From positions 1 through 9,378 of the forward strand of contig JAWOEL010000134.1 in NCBI GenBank assembly GCA_046482735.1: 9,378 nucleotides of DNA, written 5' to 3'. The notes under the pieces are model-generated. The model was not told the origin of the DNA. It saw nothing but the letters and a program-made list of their open reading frames with translations, and did not search any database. The DNA is from JAQICB01 sp046482735 (GTDB taxonomy: Bacteria; Bacteroidota; Bacteroidia; Bacteroidales; UBA1715). Position numbers and translations under genes: made by a program. The first letter of the stretch is position 1; each line of letters starts with the position of its first letter. Shown in pieces: positions 1-6,249 of the stretch.

Positions 1-86
1 TAACAAAAACGGGAAGGGTTATGGTATCTCAAAAAAAGAGCAGTGGGCGACAAAAATCATTGACATCGGTCATGGAGGATTATCTA
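1..86 (+). other. Disrupted 5' segment of the MoxR gene (indel-like frame loss)
   Basis: In frame 3 this stretch does not encode the expected MoxR sequence ahead of ATQNP. In frame 1 bases 40-60 read AVGDKNH, which resembles the TIGDKTF-type segment normally lying about 11 residues before ATQNP, and then hit a TGA at 61-63. The distance from that segment to ATQNP is 1 nt short of a whole number of codons. This looks like MoxR coding sequence carrying small indels rather than unrelated DNA. Low-quality sequence at a contig edge is the simplest explanation; a decayed gene is the alternative. Confidence 0.5.
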
Positions 87-611
87 GCAACCCAAAACCC
101 TATAGAACAAGAAGGTACATATCCATTACCCGAAGCACAGGTCGATCGTTTTATGTTGAAAATTGTAGTGGATTATCCGCAAAAAAGCGAAGAGCAATTA
201 ATTATTCGACAAAATTTACAACAAAAATTTCCGAAAGCCAAAAAAGTTATATCTCCAGAGGCAATAAATAAAGCCAGAAAAGTTGTGTCTGAAGTGTATA
301 TGGACGAGAAAATAGAGAAATATATTGTTGATATAATTTTTGCGACACGAAATCCGCAAGACTATAATTTATCTGATTTGCAAAAATTAATTTCGTATGG
401 TGGTTCACCACGTGCGGGTATAAGTATGGCAAAAGCAGCTAAATCATATGCTTTTATTAAACGTCGTGGTTATGTAATTCCCGAAGATATTCGTGCTGTG
501 AGTCATATGGTGTTGCGTCACAGAATCGGGCTTACCTATGAAGCAGAAGCCGAAAACATTACCACAGAAGAAATTATTTCATCAATTTTAAATGAGGTAG
601 ATGTTCCATAA
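21..611 (+). CDS. MoxR-family AAA+ ATPase, C-terminal half (5' part missing or disrupted)
   Basis: This is the C-terminal half of a MoxR-type AAA+ ATPase, the class that partners with VWA proteins as a chaperone-like motor in the cytoplasm. Residue numbers count from the ATG at 21. The sensor-1 segment ATQNPIEQEGTYPLPEAQ is at about 23-40, followed by VDRF with the likely arginine finger at R43, and the sensor-2 region GGSPRAG at 127-133. The remainder is the helical AAA lid. The family is usually about 320-335 aa; only 196 are open here, and Walker A and Walker B are absent. Family-like sequence begins only near residue 22 (about base 84), so the ATG at 21 is not a credible native start; the frame is open back to base 3. 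The DUF58 gene follows after 15 bp, the standard MoxR-DUF58 pairing. The family call is very secure. Whether the gene is truly broken is uncertain. Confidence 0.9.
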   Translation: MVSQKKSSGRQKSLTSVMEDYLATQNPIEQEGTYPLPEAQVDRFMLKIVVDYPQKSEEQLIIRQNLQQKFPKAKKVISPEAINKARKVVSEVYMDEKIEKYIVDIIFATRNPQDYNLSDLQKLISYGGSPRAGISMAKAAKSYAFIKRRGYVIPEDIRAVSHMVLRHRIGLTYEAEAENITTEEIISSILNEVDVP

Positions 612-626
612 AAAATTATAGCATGT

Positions 627-1496
627 ATGCTGGAAACAGGTGATTTAATAAAACGGATACGAAAAATTGAAATTAAAACACGTGGTTTGTCAAAAAACGT
701 GTTTGCCGGAGAATATCATAGTGTATTTAAAGGACGTGGCATGACCTTTAGCGAAGTGCGGGAATATCAATATGGCGACCCGATTCGTGATATTGACTGG
801 AATGTGACTGCCCGCTTCAATAAACCCTATGTGAAAGTATTTGAAGAAGAACGCGAATTGACGGTAATGTTGCTGATTGATATGAGTGGTTCGCTGGCTA
901 TAGGAACGCGTATGCGAACAAAACGGGAATATGTTGCCGAAATAGCTGCAGTTCTTATGTTTTCAGCAATACAAAATAATGATAAAATTGGTGTGGTGTT
1001 ATTTGCCGATAAGGTGGAAAAATTTATTCCTCCGCAAAAAGGTCGCAAGCATATTTTGCGAGTAATTCGTGAAATTCTTGAATTTGAACCGTCAACGCAT
1101 GGAACAAACATACCGCATGCTATGCAGTTTTTCACGAATGCTATTAAGCGCAGATGTACGGCATTTATAATTTCCGATTTTGTTGATAATACACCGTTAT
1201 ATGATGCTCTTTCTGTGGCAAACAGAAAACACGATGTTATAGCAATACGAGTATTTGACCCTATTGAGGAGCAATTGCCGGATGTTGGATATGTGCGTAT
1301 GAAAGATATTGAAACAGGGAATGAAATGTGGGTAAATACTTCACAAAAATCTGTTCGTGTACATTATGAACAGCAGGTACATAATAGAGTACAAAAATTT
1401 GAAAATGTGTGTATGCGAACCGGTGTTGATAATATAAAAATACCATCGAATAAAGATTATGTTGTACCACTCATGCAATTATTTAAAAAACGCTAA
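627..1496 (+). CDS. DUF58 protein with VWA-like domain, MoxR partner
   Basis: A 289-aa soluble DUF58 protein. The diagnostic DUF58 block YxxGDxxRxIDWxxTAR is at residues 47-63 (YQYGDPIRDIDWNVTAR), preceded by FAGEYHSVFKGRGM at 26-39. It leads into a von Willebrand A-like fold with a MIDAS motif DMSGS (85-89), a conserved threonine near 160 (HGTNIPHA) and an SDF aspartate at 184, so metal binding appears intact. No signal peptide or membrane segment is visible, so it is probably cytoplasmic. The start MLETGDLIKRIRKIEIKTRGLS is typical of Bacteroidota homologues, which supports the ATG at 627. It lies 15 bp after the MoxR gene, and its TAA directly abuts the next ATG. By family knowledge it is the likely direct partner of the MoxR ATPase. 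Its molecular function is not established. Confidence 0.95.
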   Translation: MLETGDLIKRIRKIEIKTRGLSKNVFAGEYHSVFKGRGMTFSEVREYQYGDPIRDIDWNVTARFNKPYVKVFEEERELTVMLLIDMSGSLAIGTRMRTKREYVAEIAAVLMFSAIQNNDKIGVVLFADKVEKFIPPQKGRKHILRVIREILEFEPSTHGTNIPHAMQFFTNAIKRRCTAFIISDFVDNTPLYDALSVANRKHDVIAIRVFDPIEEQLPDVGYVRMKDIETGNEMWVNTSQKSVRVHYEQQVHNRVQKFENVCMRTGVDNIKIPSNKDYVVPLMQLFKKR

Positions 1497-1499
1497 ATG
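1494..1499 (+). promoter_or_regulatory. Abutting stop/start TAA-ATG
   Basis: The DUF58 stop codon TAA is followed immediately by the ATG of the BatX-type gene, with no purine-rich ribosome binding site visible. This arrangement suggests translational reinitiation or coupling between the two genes. Confidence 0.5.
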
Positions 1500-2444
1500 A
1501 TGATGAGGTTTCTTATAGTAATAGGTTTATGTAGTGTGCTGTCAATTGTATCTGTATCTCAGGAAAGCAGATGCTATGCTGAGTTAGATACTGCACAGGT
1601 GCTTTTGTCGCAACCTTTTGATATACAGGTTTCATTACTCGTTTCCAAAGATTCAGCTATTGTGTATCCACAGCGTGATGAAGGGTTTTTGTCTGAATTT
1701 GAGTGTATAGAATATGGCACAATTGATACGACAGAGGTTTCGGAACAGGAAATGGAGTTGCATTTTAAGTATCGTTTAGCACGATTTAATCCAGGTTCGG
1801 TATCTTTTCGTGCTGGCCCGTATGTTACAGAAAATTCGGATACAATATGGTCAAATAATGTGCAGCTGGAAGTTGTGATGCCTGAAGTAGATACTGCGGC
1901 TGCAATAAAACCTATTAAATCTGTAAAAAGACCAGAGTATACCTGGCACGATTGGTTACCTCGATTGTTATGGATAGCATTGATAGTTGTTGCAGTATTA
2001 GCTGCTATATGGGCACTTATAAAATATGGTCCTTTACTGAGAAAAAGATTTATAAAACCCGAAAAAATTATTGAAGAAGCACCCGAGGAGGTTGCGTTAC
2101 GCAGTTTAAATGAGTTGGAACAGAAACAATTGTGGAGTTTTAATCAGAGTAAATTGCATTACACAGAGTTAACAGATATTTTACGAACATATTTCGAACA
2201 CAAACTTGGAATACAAGTGTTTGAAAAAACTTCAGATGAAATGATGCACATAGTTGCTTCTACCGGCAAAGTTGCACCAGCATTACTCGATGATTTACGA
2301 ATGCTTTTGGCAGAATCGGATTTTGTGAAATTTGCGAAACATAAACCGGAAATTGCAACTATACACAAACATATAGCTATAGTACGTGCATTAATACTGG
2401 ATGTGAAAAATAAAACAAGCATTGATAATACAGACGAAGTATGA
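1497..2444 (+). CDS. BatX-type membrane-anchored protein of the Bat operon
   Basis: This 315-aa protein fills the position between DUF58 and BatA that Bacteroidota Bat operons reserve for a poorly characterised membrane protein. Residues 1-21 form a signal peptide or anchor (MRFLIVIGLCSVLSIVSV). Residues about 25-130 are beta-rich and Ig-like, resembling the extracytoplasmic domains of BatD. One transmembrane helix lies at about 153-176 (LPRLLWIALIVVAVLAAIWALI), then a basic stop-transfer stretch (LLRKRFIK). The helical cytoplasmic tail (about 195-305) contains LHYTELTDILRTYFEHKLGI, of the type seen after the membrane helix in BatD and DUF4381-like proteins. Three consecutive ATGs (1497, 1500, 1503) are possible starts, all just before the signal peptide. 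It overlaps batA by 4 bp. The family assignment rests on context and architecture rather than on a diagnostic motif. Confidence 0.75.
   Translation: MMMRFLIVIGLCSVLSIVSVSQESRCYAELDTAQVLLSQPFDIQVSLLVSKDSAIVYPQRDEGFLSEFECIEYGTIDTTEVSEQEMELHFKYRLARFNPGSVSFRAGPYVTENSDTIWSNNVQLEVVMPEVDTAAAIKPIKSVKRPEYTWHDWLPRLLWIALIVVAVLAAIWALIKYGPLLRKRFIKPEKIIEEAPEEVALRSLNELEQKQLWSFNQSKLHYTELTDILRTYFEHKLGIQVFEKTSDEMMHIVASTGKVAPALLDDLRMLLAESDFVKFAKHKPEIATIHKHIAIVRALILDVKNKTSIDNTDEV
2441..2444 (+). promoter_or_regulatory. ATGA overlap coupling the BatX-type gene to batA
   Basis: The start codon of batA (ATG) and the stop of the upstream gene (TGA) share bases in a 4-bp ATGA overlap, the classical arrangement for coupled translation of partner proteins. 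Confidence 0.7.
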
Positions 2445-3457
2445 CAGAAGGATTTGTACATATATGTAATGGGGCTTATGAATACCAAAATCCTGAATTT
2501 TTATGGGGTTTTCTTTTAATTCCTATACTTATTGTATGGTATGTTTTTTCGCATACAAAACGAGCACGAGTGTATATGCCAACTCTTATAGATTTAGAGG
2601 GTATGCGTGGTGGTGTTATGCAATACATATCACATGTGCCAATAGTATTTCGTATGCTTGCCCTCTCGTGTTTTATAATAGCATTAGCACGTCCTGTATC
2701 GGTAGACTCGTATGCAGATTCTACCAGTTATGGTGTTGATATAATGTTGGCTATGGATATTTCGGGAAGTATGCTTGCTCAGGATTTAAAGCCGGATAGA
2801 ATAGAGGCATCCAAAGACATCGCAGCACAATTTGTAAATAGTAGAGAACAAGATAGAATCGGACTTGTTGTTTTTAGTGGAGAAAGTTATACTCAGTGTC
2901 CGCTTACAGCCGATCATACAACCCTGATAAATCTTTTGAGTCAGGTAGAAACCGGGATTATTGAAGACGGAACAGCTATTGGTATGGGATTGTCGCTTGC
3001 AGTAACTCGGTTACAGGAAAGTGATGCCGTAAGTAAAGTTGTGATTTTGTTGACTGATGGCGTAAATAATGCCGGAGATATAGAACCGGCAACTGCTGCT
3101 GAATTGGCTCGAAAGAGAGGTGTGCGCGTGTATACTATAGGAGTGGGGAGTCGTGGCAAAGCTCCTTTTCCGATGCAAACTATGTTTGGAACACAAATTC
3201 AGTATGTAGATGTTGAAATAGATGAAGAATCATTGAAATATATAGCTGAACAAACAGATGGAAAATATTTTAGAGCGACAAATAATAAAGATTTACGTAC
3301 TATTTATGAAGAAATTGATACATTAGAAAAAACTAAAATTGAAGATTTTGTGTACACAACAAAAAAAGAGGAATATGCCTTTTTTGTGTTGTGGGGTTTA
3401 GCTTTGTTGGCAATAGAAATATTGTTGCGTTTTACCGTATTAAAAAAGTTTCCGTAA
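2441..3457 (+). CDS. batA: BatA, membrane VWA-domain protein
   Basis: A 338-aa inner-membrane protein with a large VWA domain between helices. Membrane helices are at about 19-36 and 65-83, and a C-terminal one at about 312-333. The N-terminal segment (NPEFLWGFLLIPILIVWY) is characteristic of BatA/BatB. The VWA domain starts at about 98, with MIDAS motif DISGS (106-110), T178 in EDGTAIG and D206 in LTDGVNN, so the metal site looks complete. Typical BatA phrases include MLAQDLKPDRIEASKD and VFSGESYTQCPLT. By family knowledge the VWA domain mediates metal-dependent protein contacts with other Bat subunits. The ATG at 2441 overlaps the upstream stop (ATGA) and is the only sensible start. batB follows after 1 bp. 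BatA is distinguished from BatB by its order and the TDGVNNAG motif. Confidence 0.95.
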   Translation: MTEGFVHICNGAYEYQNPEFLWGFLLIPILIVWYVFSHTKRARVYMPTLIDLEGMRGGVMQYISHVPIVFRMLALSCFIIALARPVSVDSYADSTSYGVDIMLAMDISGSMLAQDLKPDRIEASKDIAAQFVNSREQDRIGLVVFSGESYTQCPLTADHTTLINLLSQVETGIIEDGTAIGMGLSLAVTRLQESDAVSKVVILLTDGVNNAGDIEPATAAELARKRGVRVYTIGVGSRGKAPFPMQTMFGTQIQYVDVEIDEESLKYIAEQTDGKYFRATNNKDLRTIYEEIDTLEKTKIEDFVYTTKKEEYAFFVLWGLALLAIEILLRFTVLKKFP

Positions 3458-3458
3458 T

Positions 3459-4484
3459 ATGAAAGAATCAAATTTTGCTTTTGCACATCCGGAATATTTT
3501 AATGTGTTGTATGGATTAATTCTGTTGATCGTACTGTTGGTATATCTGCGTATGTCAACAAAAAAACGGTTAAAACGTCTTGCCGATACACAATTTTTTG
3601 ACGTAATAGTTCCGGAATTATCTCTCGGAAAAACTGTTTTTACGTGGTTGCTTCTTTGTTTGGCATATGTTGCTATTGTATTTGCTTTGGCACGTCCTCA
3701 GTTTGGAATGAAATTGCAGGAGGTTAAACATAAAGGTATTGAGTTGGTGATAGCTCTTGATGTGTCCAACAGTATGAAAGCCGAAGATATTTCTCCCAGT
3801 AGAATTGAGAGAGCAAAATTGGCAATTCAACGAATGACCGATAACTTGCATGATGATAAAATTGCAATTGTTGCCTTTGCTGGTGGGGCATATACGCTTT
3901 TGCCATTAACTACCGATATTTCTTCTGCTAAAATGATGATTCAGAATGTGGAGACAGATTTTATTAAACAACAAGGAACATCAATAAGTGCTGCTCTCAA
4001 ACAGGCTATACGGTCGTTTACTGATGACCCAAAAGTAGAACGTGCAATTGTGTTGATAAGTGATGGCGAAGATCATGAAGAAAATGCTTTAGAAGAGGTG
4101 AAGCGTGCCAGAGATAAAGATATTCGTGTGTATACTGTAGGTATGGGAACTACAGAGGGTGTGCCTATACCTGTTAAAGACGGATATGGCAGACGGAATT
4201 ATTTGCAGGATAATGCAGGCAGGGTTGTTACAACCAAACTTAACGAGTCTATTTTGGAGGATATTGCAGATGAGGGGAATGGTATATATGCCCGGGCAAA
4301 TTTTAATCCTGTTGTTAGTGAAATTAATAGCCTGAATCAATCAGAGTTTGAAACCAAAAAGTATAGTGAATATGATGAGAAATTTCAATATTTTTTAGCA
4401 TTAGCTATACTATTATTACTAATTGAAAGTTTATTTTTACACAAGAAAAACAAGTTTTTACAGAAATATTCACTTTTTAAATAG
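3459..4484 (+). CDS. batB: BatB, membrane VWA-domain protein
   Basis: A 341-aa paralogue of BatA with the same plan: helices at about 17-31 and 60-78, a VWA domain, and a C-terminal helix at about 309-327 followed by a basic tail. The MIDAS is DVSNS (101-105), with T174 in QQGTSISAAL and D202 in ISDGEDHEENA. The phrases ALARPQFGMKLQEVKHKGIELVIALDVSNSMKAEDISPSRIERAK are family-typical in content and order. The C-terminal part of the VWA domain carries the longer loop seen in BatB (KDGYGRRNYLQDNAGRVVTTKLNE, about 240-263). The ATG lies 2 nt after the batA TAA. BatA and BatB tandems are conserved throughout Bat operons and probably assemble together, which is inference from the family. It is followed after 7 bp by an unexpected small Dabb gene rather than directly by the TPR gene. 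Confidence 0.95.
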   Translation: MKESNFAFAHPEYFNVLYGLILLIVLLVYLRMSTKKRLKRLADTQFFDVIVPELSLGKTVFTWLLLCLAYVAIVFALARPQFGMKLQEVKHKGIELVIALDVSNSMKAEDISPSRIERAKLAIQRMTDNLHDDKIAIVAFAGGAYTLLPLTTDISSAKMMIQNVETDFIKQQGTSISAALKQAIRSFTDDPKVERAIVLISDGEDHEENALEEVKRARDKDIRVYTVGMGTTEGVPIPVKDGYGRRNYLQDNAGRVVTTKLNESILEDIADEGNGIYARANFNPVVSEINSLNQSEFETKKYSEYDEKFQYFLALAILLLLIESLFLHKKNKFLQKYSLFK

Positions 4485-4491
4485 TTAAATT

Positions 4492-4797
4492 ATGATTACT
4501 CATATTGTTATGTGGAACCTTAAAGATGAAGCTTTAGGGGCGTCTAAAGAAGAAAATAAACTCGTGTTTAAACAAAAGTTAGAGGAGTTAACTCAAACGG
4601 TTCCGGGTATTGAATATCTTGAAGTTGGTTTAAAAGGAGAAAAATCTCCGGAAACAAATCATGATATCATTCTTATTTCAAAATTTCAATCATGGGACGA
4701 TTTAAAAACGTATGCAGAGCATCCAAATCATGTGAAAGTGGTTGATTTTGTAAAACAAATTGTAGAGTCACGGGCAGCTATAGATTACGAATCATAA
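4492..4797 (+). CDS. Dabb-family (stress-responsive alpha/beta-barrel domain) protein
   Basis: A small 101-aa soluble protein matching the Dabb domain (PF07876 type) over its full length. The N-terminal strand ITHIVMWNLKDEA has the conserved H/VxW/FK pattern; an amphipathic helix follows at about 20-36 (NKLVFKQKLEELTQTV), then PGIEYLEVGLK, DIILISKFQSWDDLKTYAEHPNHVKVVDFVKQIV and ends at the usual length of about 95-105 aa. The YxxHPxHxxV segment at about 74-83 is strongly diagnostic. Family members form dimeric ferredoxin-like alpha/beta barrels; some are stress-induced and others are enzymes, so the substrate here is unknown. There is no signal peptide, so it is probably cytoplasmic. It lies 7 bp after batB and just ahead of the TPR gene on the same strand, so it should be co-transcribed. 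It is not a standard Bat subunit. Confidence 0.9.
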   Translation: MITHIVMWNLKDEALGASKEENKLVFKQKLEELTQTVPGIEYLEVGLKGEKSPETNHDIILISKFQSWDDLKTYAEHPNHVKVVDFVKQIVESRAAIDYES

Positions 4798-4809
4798 ATT
4801 TAGGTGAAT

Positions 4810-5484
4810 ATGAAAAAGTATATAGGTATTTGTATTGGCGTAGTGCTTTCGGTTTCTGCAATCGGGCAGAATGTTGATATTCGTTCCTATATAGAAAAAG
4901 GCAATCTTTTGTATGATTCACTTGATTACCGAAGTGCTGCGACGCAATATAAACATGCACTTTTGCTGGATTCTACTTCCTATGATGCGTGGTTTAATTT
5001 TGCATCTGCTTTATATAACATGGATAAATATATTTTAGCATCCGATGCTTTTGATCATGCAGTTCGTATGGAAGATGATTCGCTCAGTAAAGCTGATGCT
5101 TTGTTTGGAAAAGGAAATTCTTTTGTAAAACTGGAAGATTACAAACAGGCTATTGCTGCATACAAAAAATCATTATTGTTGAATCCGCGTGATTCTGCAG
5201 CTGTGTACAATTATGCATATGCCAAAATTATGTATGATGAGCAACAGCAACAACAGCAAGATAATACTGATGATAATGGGAATAATGAAGAAAATAAGCC
5301 ATCAGAATATGCATTGCAGATAAAAAAACAAGCCGATGAATTAGTTGCACAATATAAATATTCAGAGGCTTTCGAATTAATGCTTGAAGCTGTTAAGAAG
5401 GATGAGACAGTTGAACAACACTTCGATAAATTTATTATGAAGTTACAGGAAATTTCTTCGTTAGTTGAAAAACATACAAATTAA
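4810..5484 (+). CDS. batC: BatC-like periplasmic TPR protein
   Basis: A 224-aa protein with an N-terminal signal sequence (1-20, ending SAIGQ) and TPR helices at about 25-56, 57-90 and 95-127, with part of another to about 142. LxxxPRDSAAVYNYAYAKIMYD closes the array. A glutamine run (145-150) and an Asp/Asn-rich spacer (151-164) follow, then a further helical pair (about 166-199: YALQIKKQADELVAQYKYSEAFELMLEAVKKD). Its position after BatB and its TPR content fit BatC, thought to be a periplasmic scaffold. It lacks the usual BatC C-terminal tail ending in EKDW/EKNW, which instead terminates the next protein, so it may be one half of a divided BatC or an extra TPR subunit. A GTG at 4804 is in frame, but the ATG at 4810 gives a more normal signal peptide. 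The gap to the next gene is 22 bp from the preferred start. Confidence 0.8.
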   Translation: MKKYIGICIGVVLSVSAIGQNVDIRSYIEKGNLLYDSLDYRSAATQYKHALLLDSTSYDAWFNFASALYNMDKYILASDAFDHAVRMEDDSLSKADALFGKGNSFVKLEDYKQAIAAYKKSLLLNPRDSAAVYNYAYAKIMYDEQQQQQQDNTDDNGNNEENKPSEYALQIKKQADELVAQYKYSEAFELMLEAVKKDETVEQHFDKFIMKLQEISSLVEKHTN

Positions 5485-5506
5485 GAGAGAAACAAATAGT
5501 ATTGAT

Positions 5507-6247
5507 ATGAATATACAAGCATACATATTAAAAGCATGTTTTTTACTGTTGGGTATGATGGTGTCTTTTATAAGTCTTGCTCAAAAATCAGCTGATGATT
5601 ATTTTAATACTGCAAGTTCATTATATCTGAATGAAAAAAATAAGGAAGCTTTGTATATGGTTCAGCGTGGTATAGAAGTGTATGAGGAGAATGAAAAACT
5701 TCAGGAATTGTATGATTTGATTTCTCAGCAGGAGAAAAATAAACAAGAACAACAAAATAAGAAATCACAAGATAAAAAAGACAAAAAAGAAGACGGTGAC
5801 GATTCGAATGAGTCTAATTCCGGTGGAGGGTCTTCGCAGGATGGAGATGAGAAAGAATCTCAGGAAGAGTCTCAAAGTAAAAAAGATTCCGGAGAGTCTG
5901 ATGAGAACGAAGAGGGAAGTGAAGCACAGCGAGATAAGGCTGATCCAAATAAAGATTCAAAACAGGATGAATCAGCAGATGGAGCATCCGAAAATCAAGA
6001 AGAACCGGAAGGGCAGTCTGAGCAAGAGTATCCGGAAAAAGAGAAACAAGATGATGACCCACGTGAGTCGGGCTTTTCTCAAAGCAATGATTCTCAGGGA
6101 AAAGAAGAGGAGAAGGGTCGTATATCAACTATGGAAGCAGAAATGTTGTTGAAATCGGTTGAAAATCAAGATAAAAAAACCCAAATGAAGGTTCAGAAAT
6201 ATAAAAATAAACAATCACAACAAAATAAGTTTGAAAAAGATTGGTAA
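5507..6247 (+). CDS. Secreted acidic low-complexity protein with BatC-type C-terminal tail
   Basis: A 246-aa protein with a signal peptide (about 1-26, FISLAQ), a single TPR-like helix pair at about 29-72 (ADDYFNTASSLYLNEKNKEALYMVQRGIEVYE), a long hydrophilic region (about 75-205) made almost only of E, D, K, Q, S, N and G, and a conserved-looking tail: STMEAEMLLKSVENQDKK (207-224) and a terminal NKFEKDW. In classical single-chain BatC proteins a comparable tail (an LL/ML...DEK helix ending in EKDW or EKNW) follows the TPRs and a Q/D-rich linker, so this looks like the tail-bearing part of BatC. A TTG at 5465 would extend it upstream into batC, but that adds 14 residues ahead of a good signal peptide, so the ATG at 5507 is preferred. 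Its stop overlaps the batD start. Function inferred only from context: envelope Bat complex component. Confidence 0.8.
   Translation: MNIQAYILKACFLLLGMMVSFISLAQKSADDYFNTASSLYLNEKNKEALYMVQRGIEVYEENEKLQELYDLISQQEKNKQEQQNKKSQDKKDKKEDGDDSNESNSGGGSSQDGDEKESQEESQSKKDSGESDENEEGSEAQRDKADPNKDSKQDESADGASENQEEPEGQSEQEYPEKEKQDDDPRESGFSQSNDSQGKEEEKGRISTMEAEMLLKSVENQDKKTQMKVQKYKNKQSQQNKFEKDW
5714..6121 (+). repeat. Low-complexity purine-rich tract encoding an acidic disordered linker
   Basis: About 400 bases dominated by GAA, AAA, GAT, CAA and TCT codons encode a charged region with almost no hydrophobic residues (residues about 70-205 of the protein). No exact tandem unit is apparent. It reads as compositional bias rather than a satellite. 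Its richness in purines leaves an alternative frame open at 5796-6152, but that product is featureless and basic. Confidence 0.75.
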
Positions 6248-6249
6248 TG
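6245..6249 (+). promoter_or_regulatory. TAATG stop/start overlap into batD
   Basis: The stop TAA of the acidic protein shares its last base with the first ATG of batD (TAATG). Further in-frame ATGs lie at 6250 and 6256, so the exact batD start could be any of the three. All suggest coupled translation. Confidence 0.55.

Noticed and set aside
827..1135. Minus-strand open frame opposite the DUF58 gene
   Set aside because: It lies wholly within a strongly conserved DUF58/VWA coding region and its product matches no recognisable family. All clear genes are on the + strand.
2159..2488. Minus-strand open frame across the end of the BatX-type gene and start of batA
   Set aside because: It is an antisense shadow spanning two well-supported genes; its translation has no recognisable domain.
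5240..5262. CAA/CAG run as a tandem repeat or phase-variable tract
   Set aside because: Only six glutamine codons in mixed CAG/CAA order; the run keeps frame and is typical of BatC-type linkers, so there is no sign of slippage control.
5796..6152. 118-aa alternative-frame ORF inside the acidic low-complexity protein
   Set aside because: It exists because the purine-rich tract lacks stops in that frame. The product is a basic, featureless sequence with no start context, while the other frame has a signal peptide and a conserved tail.
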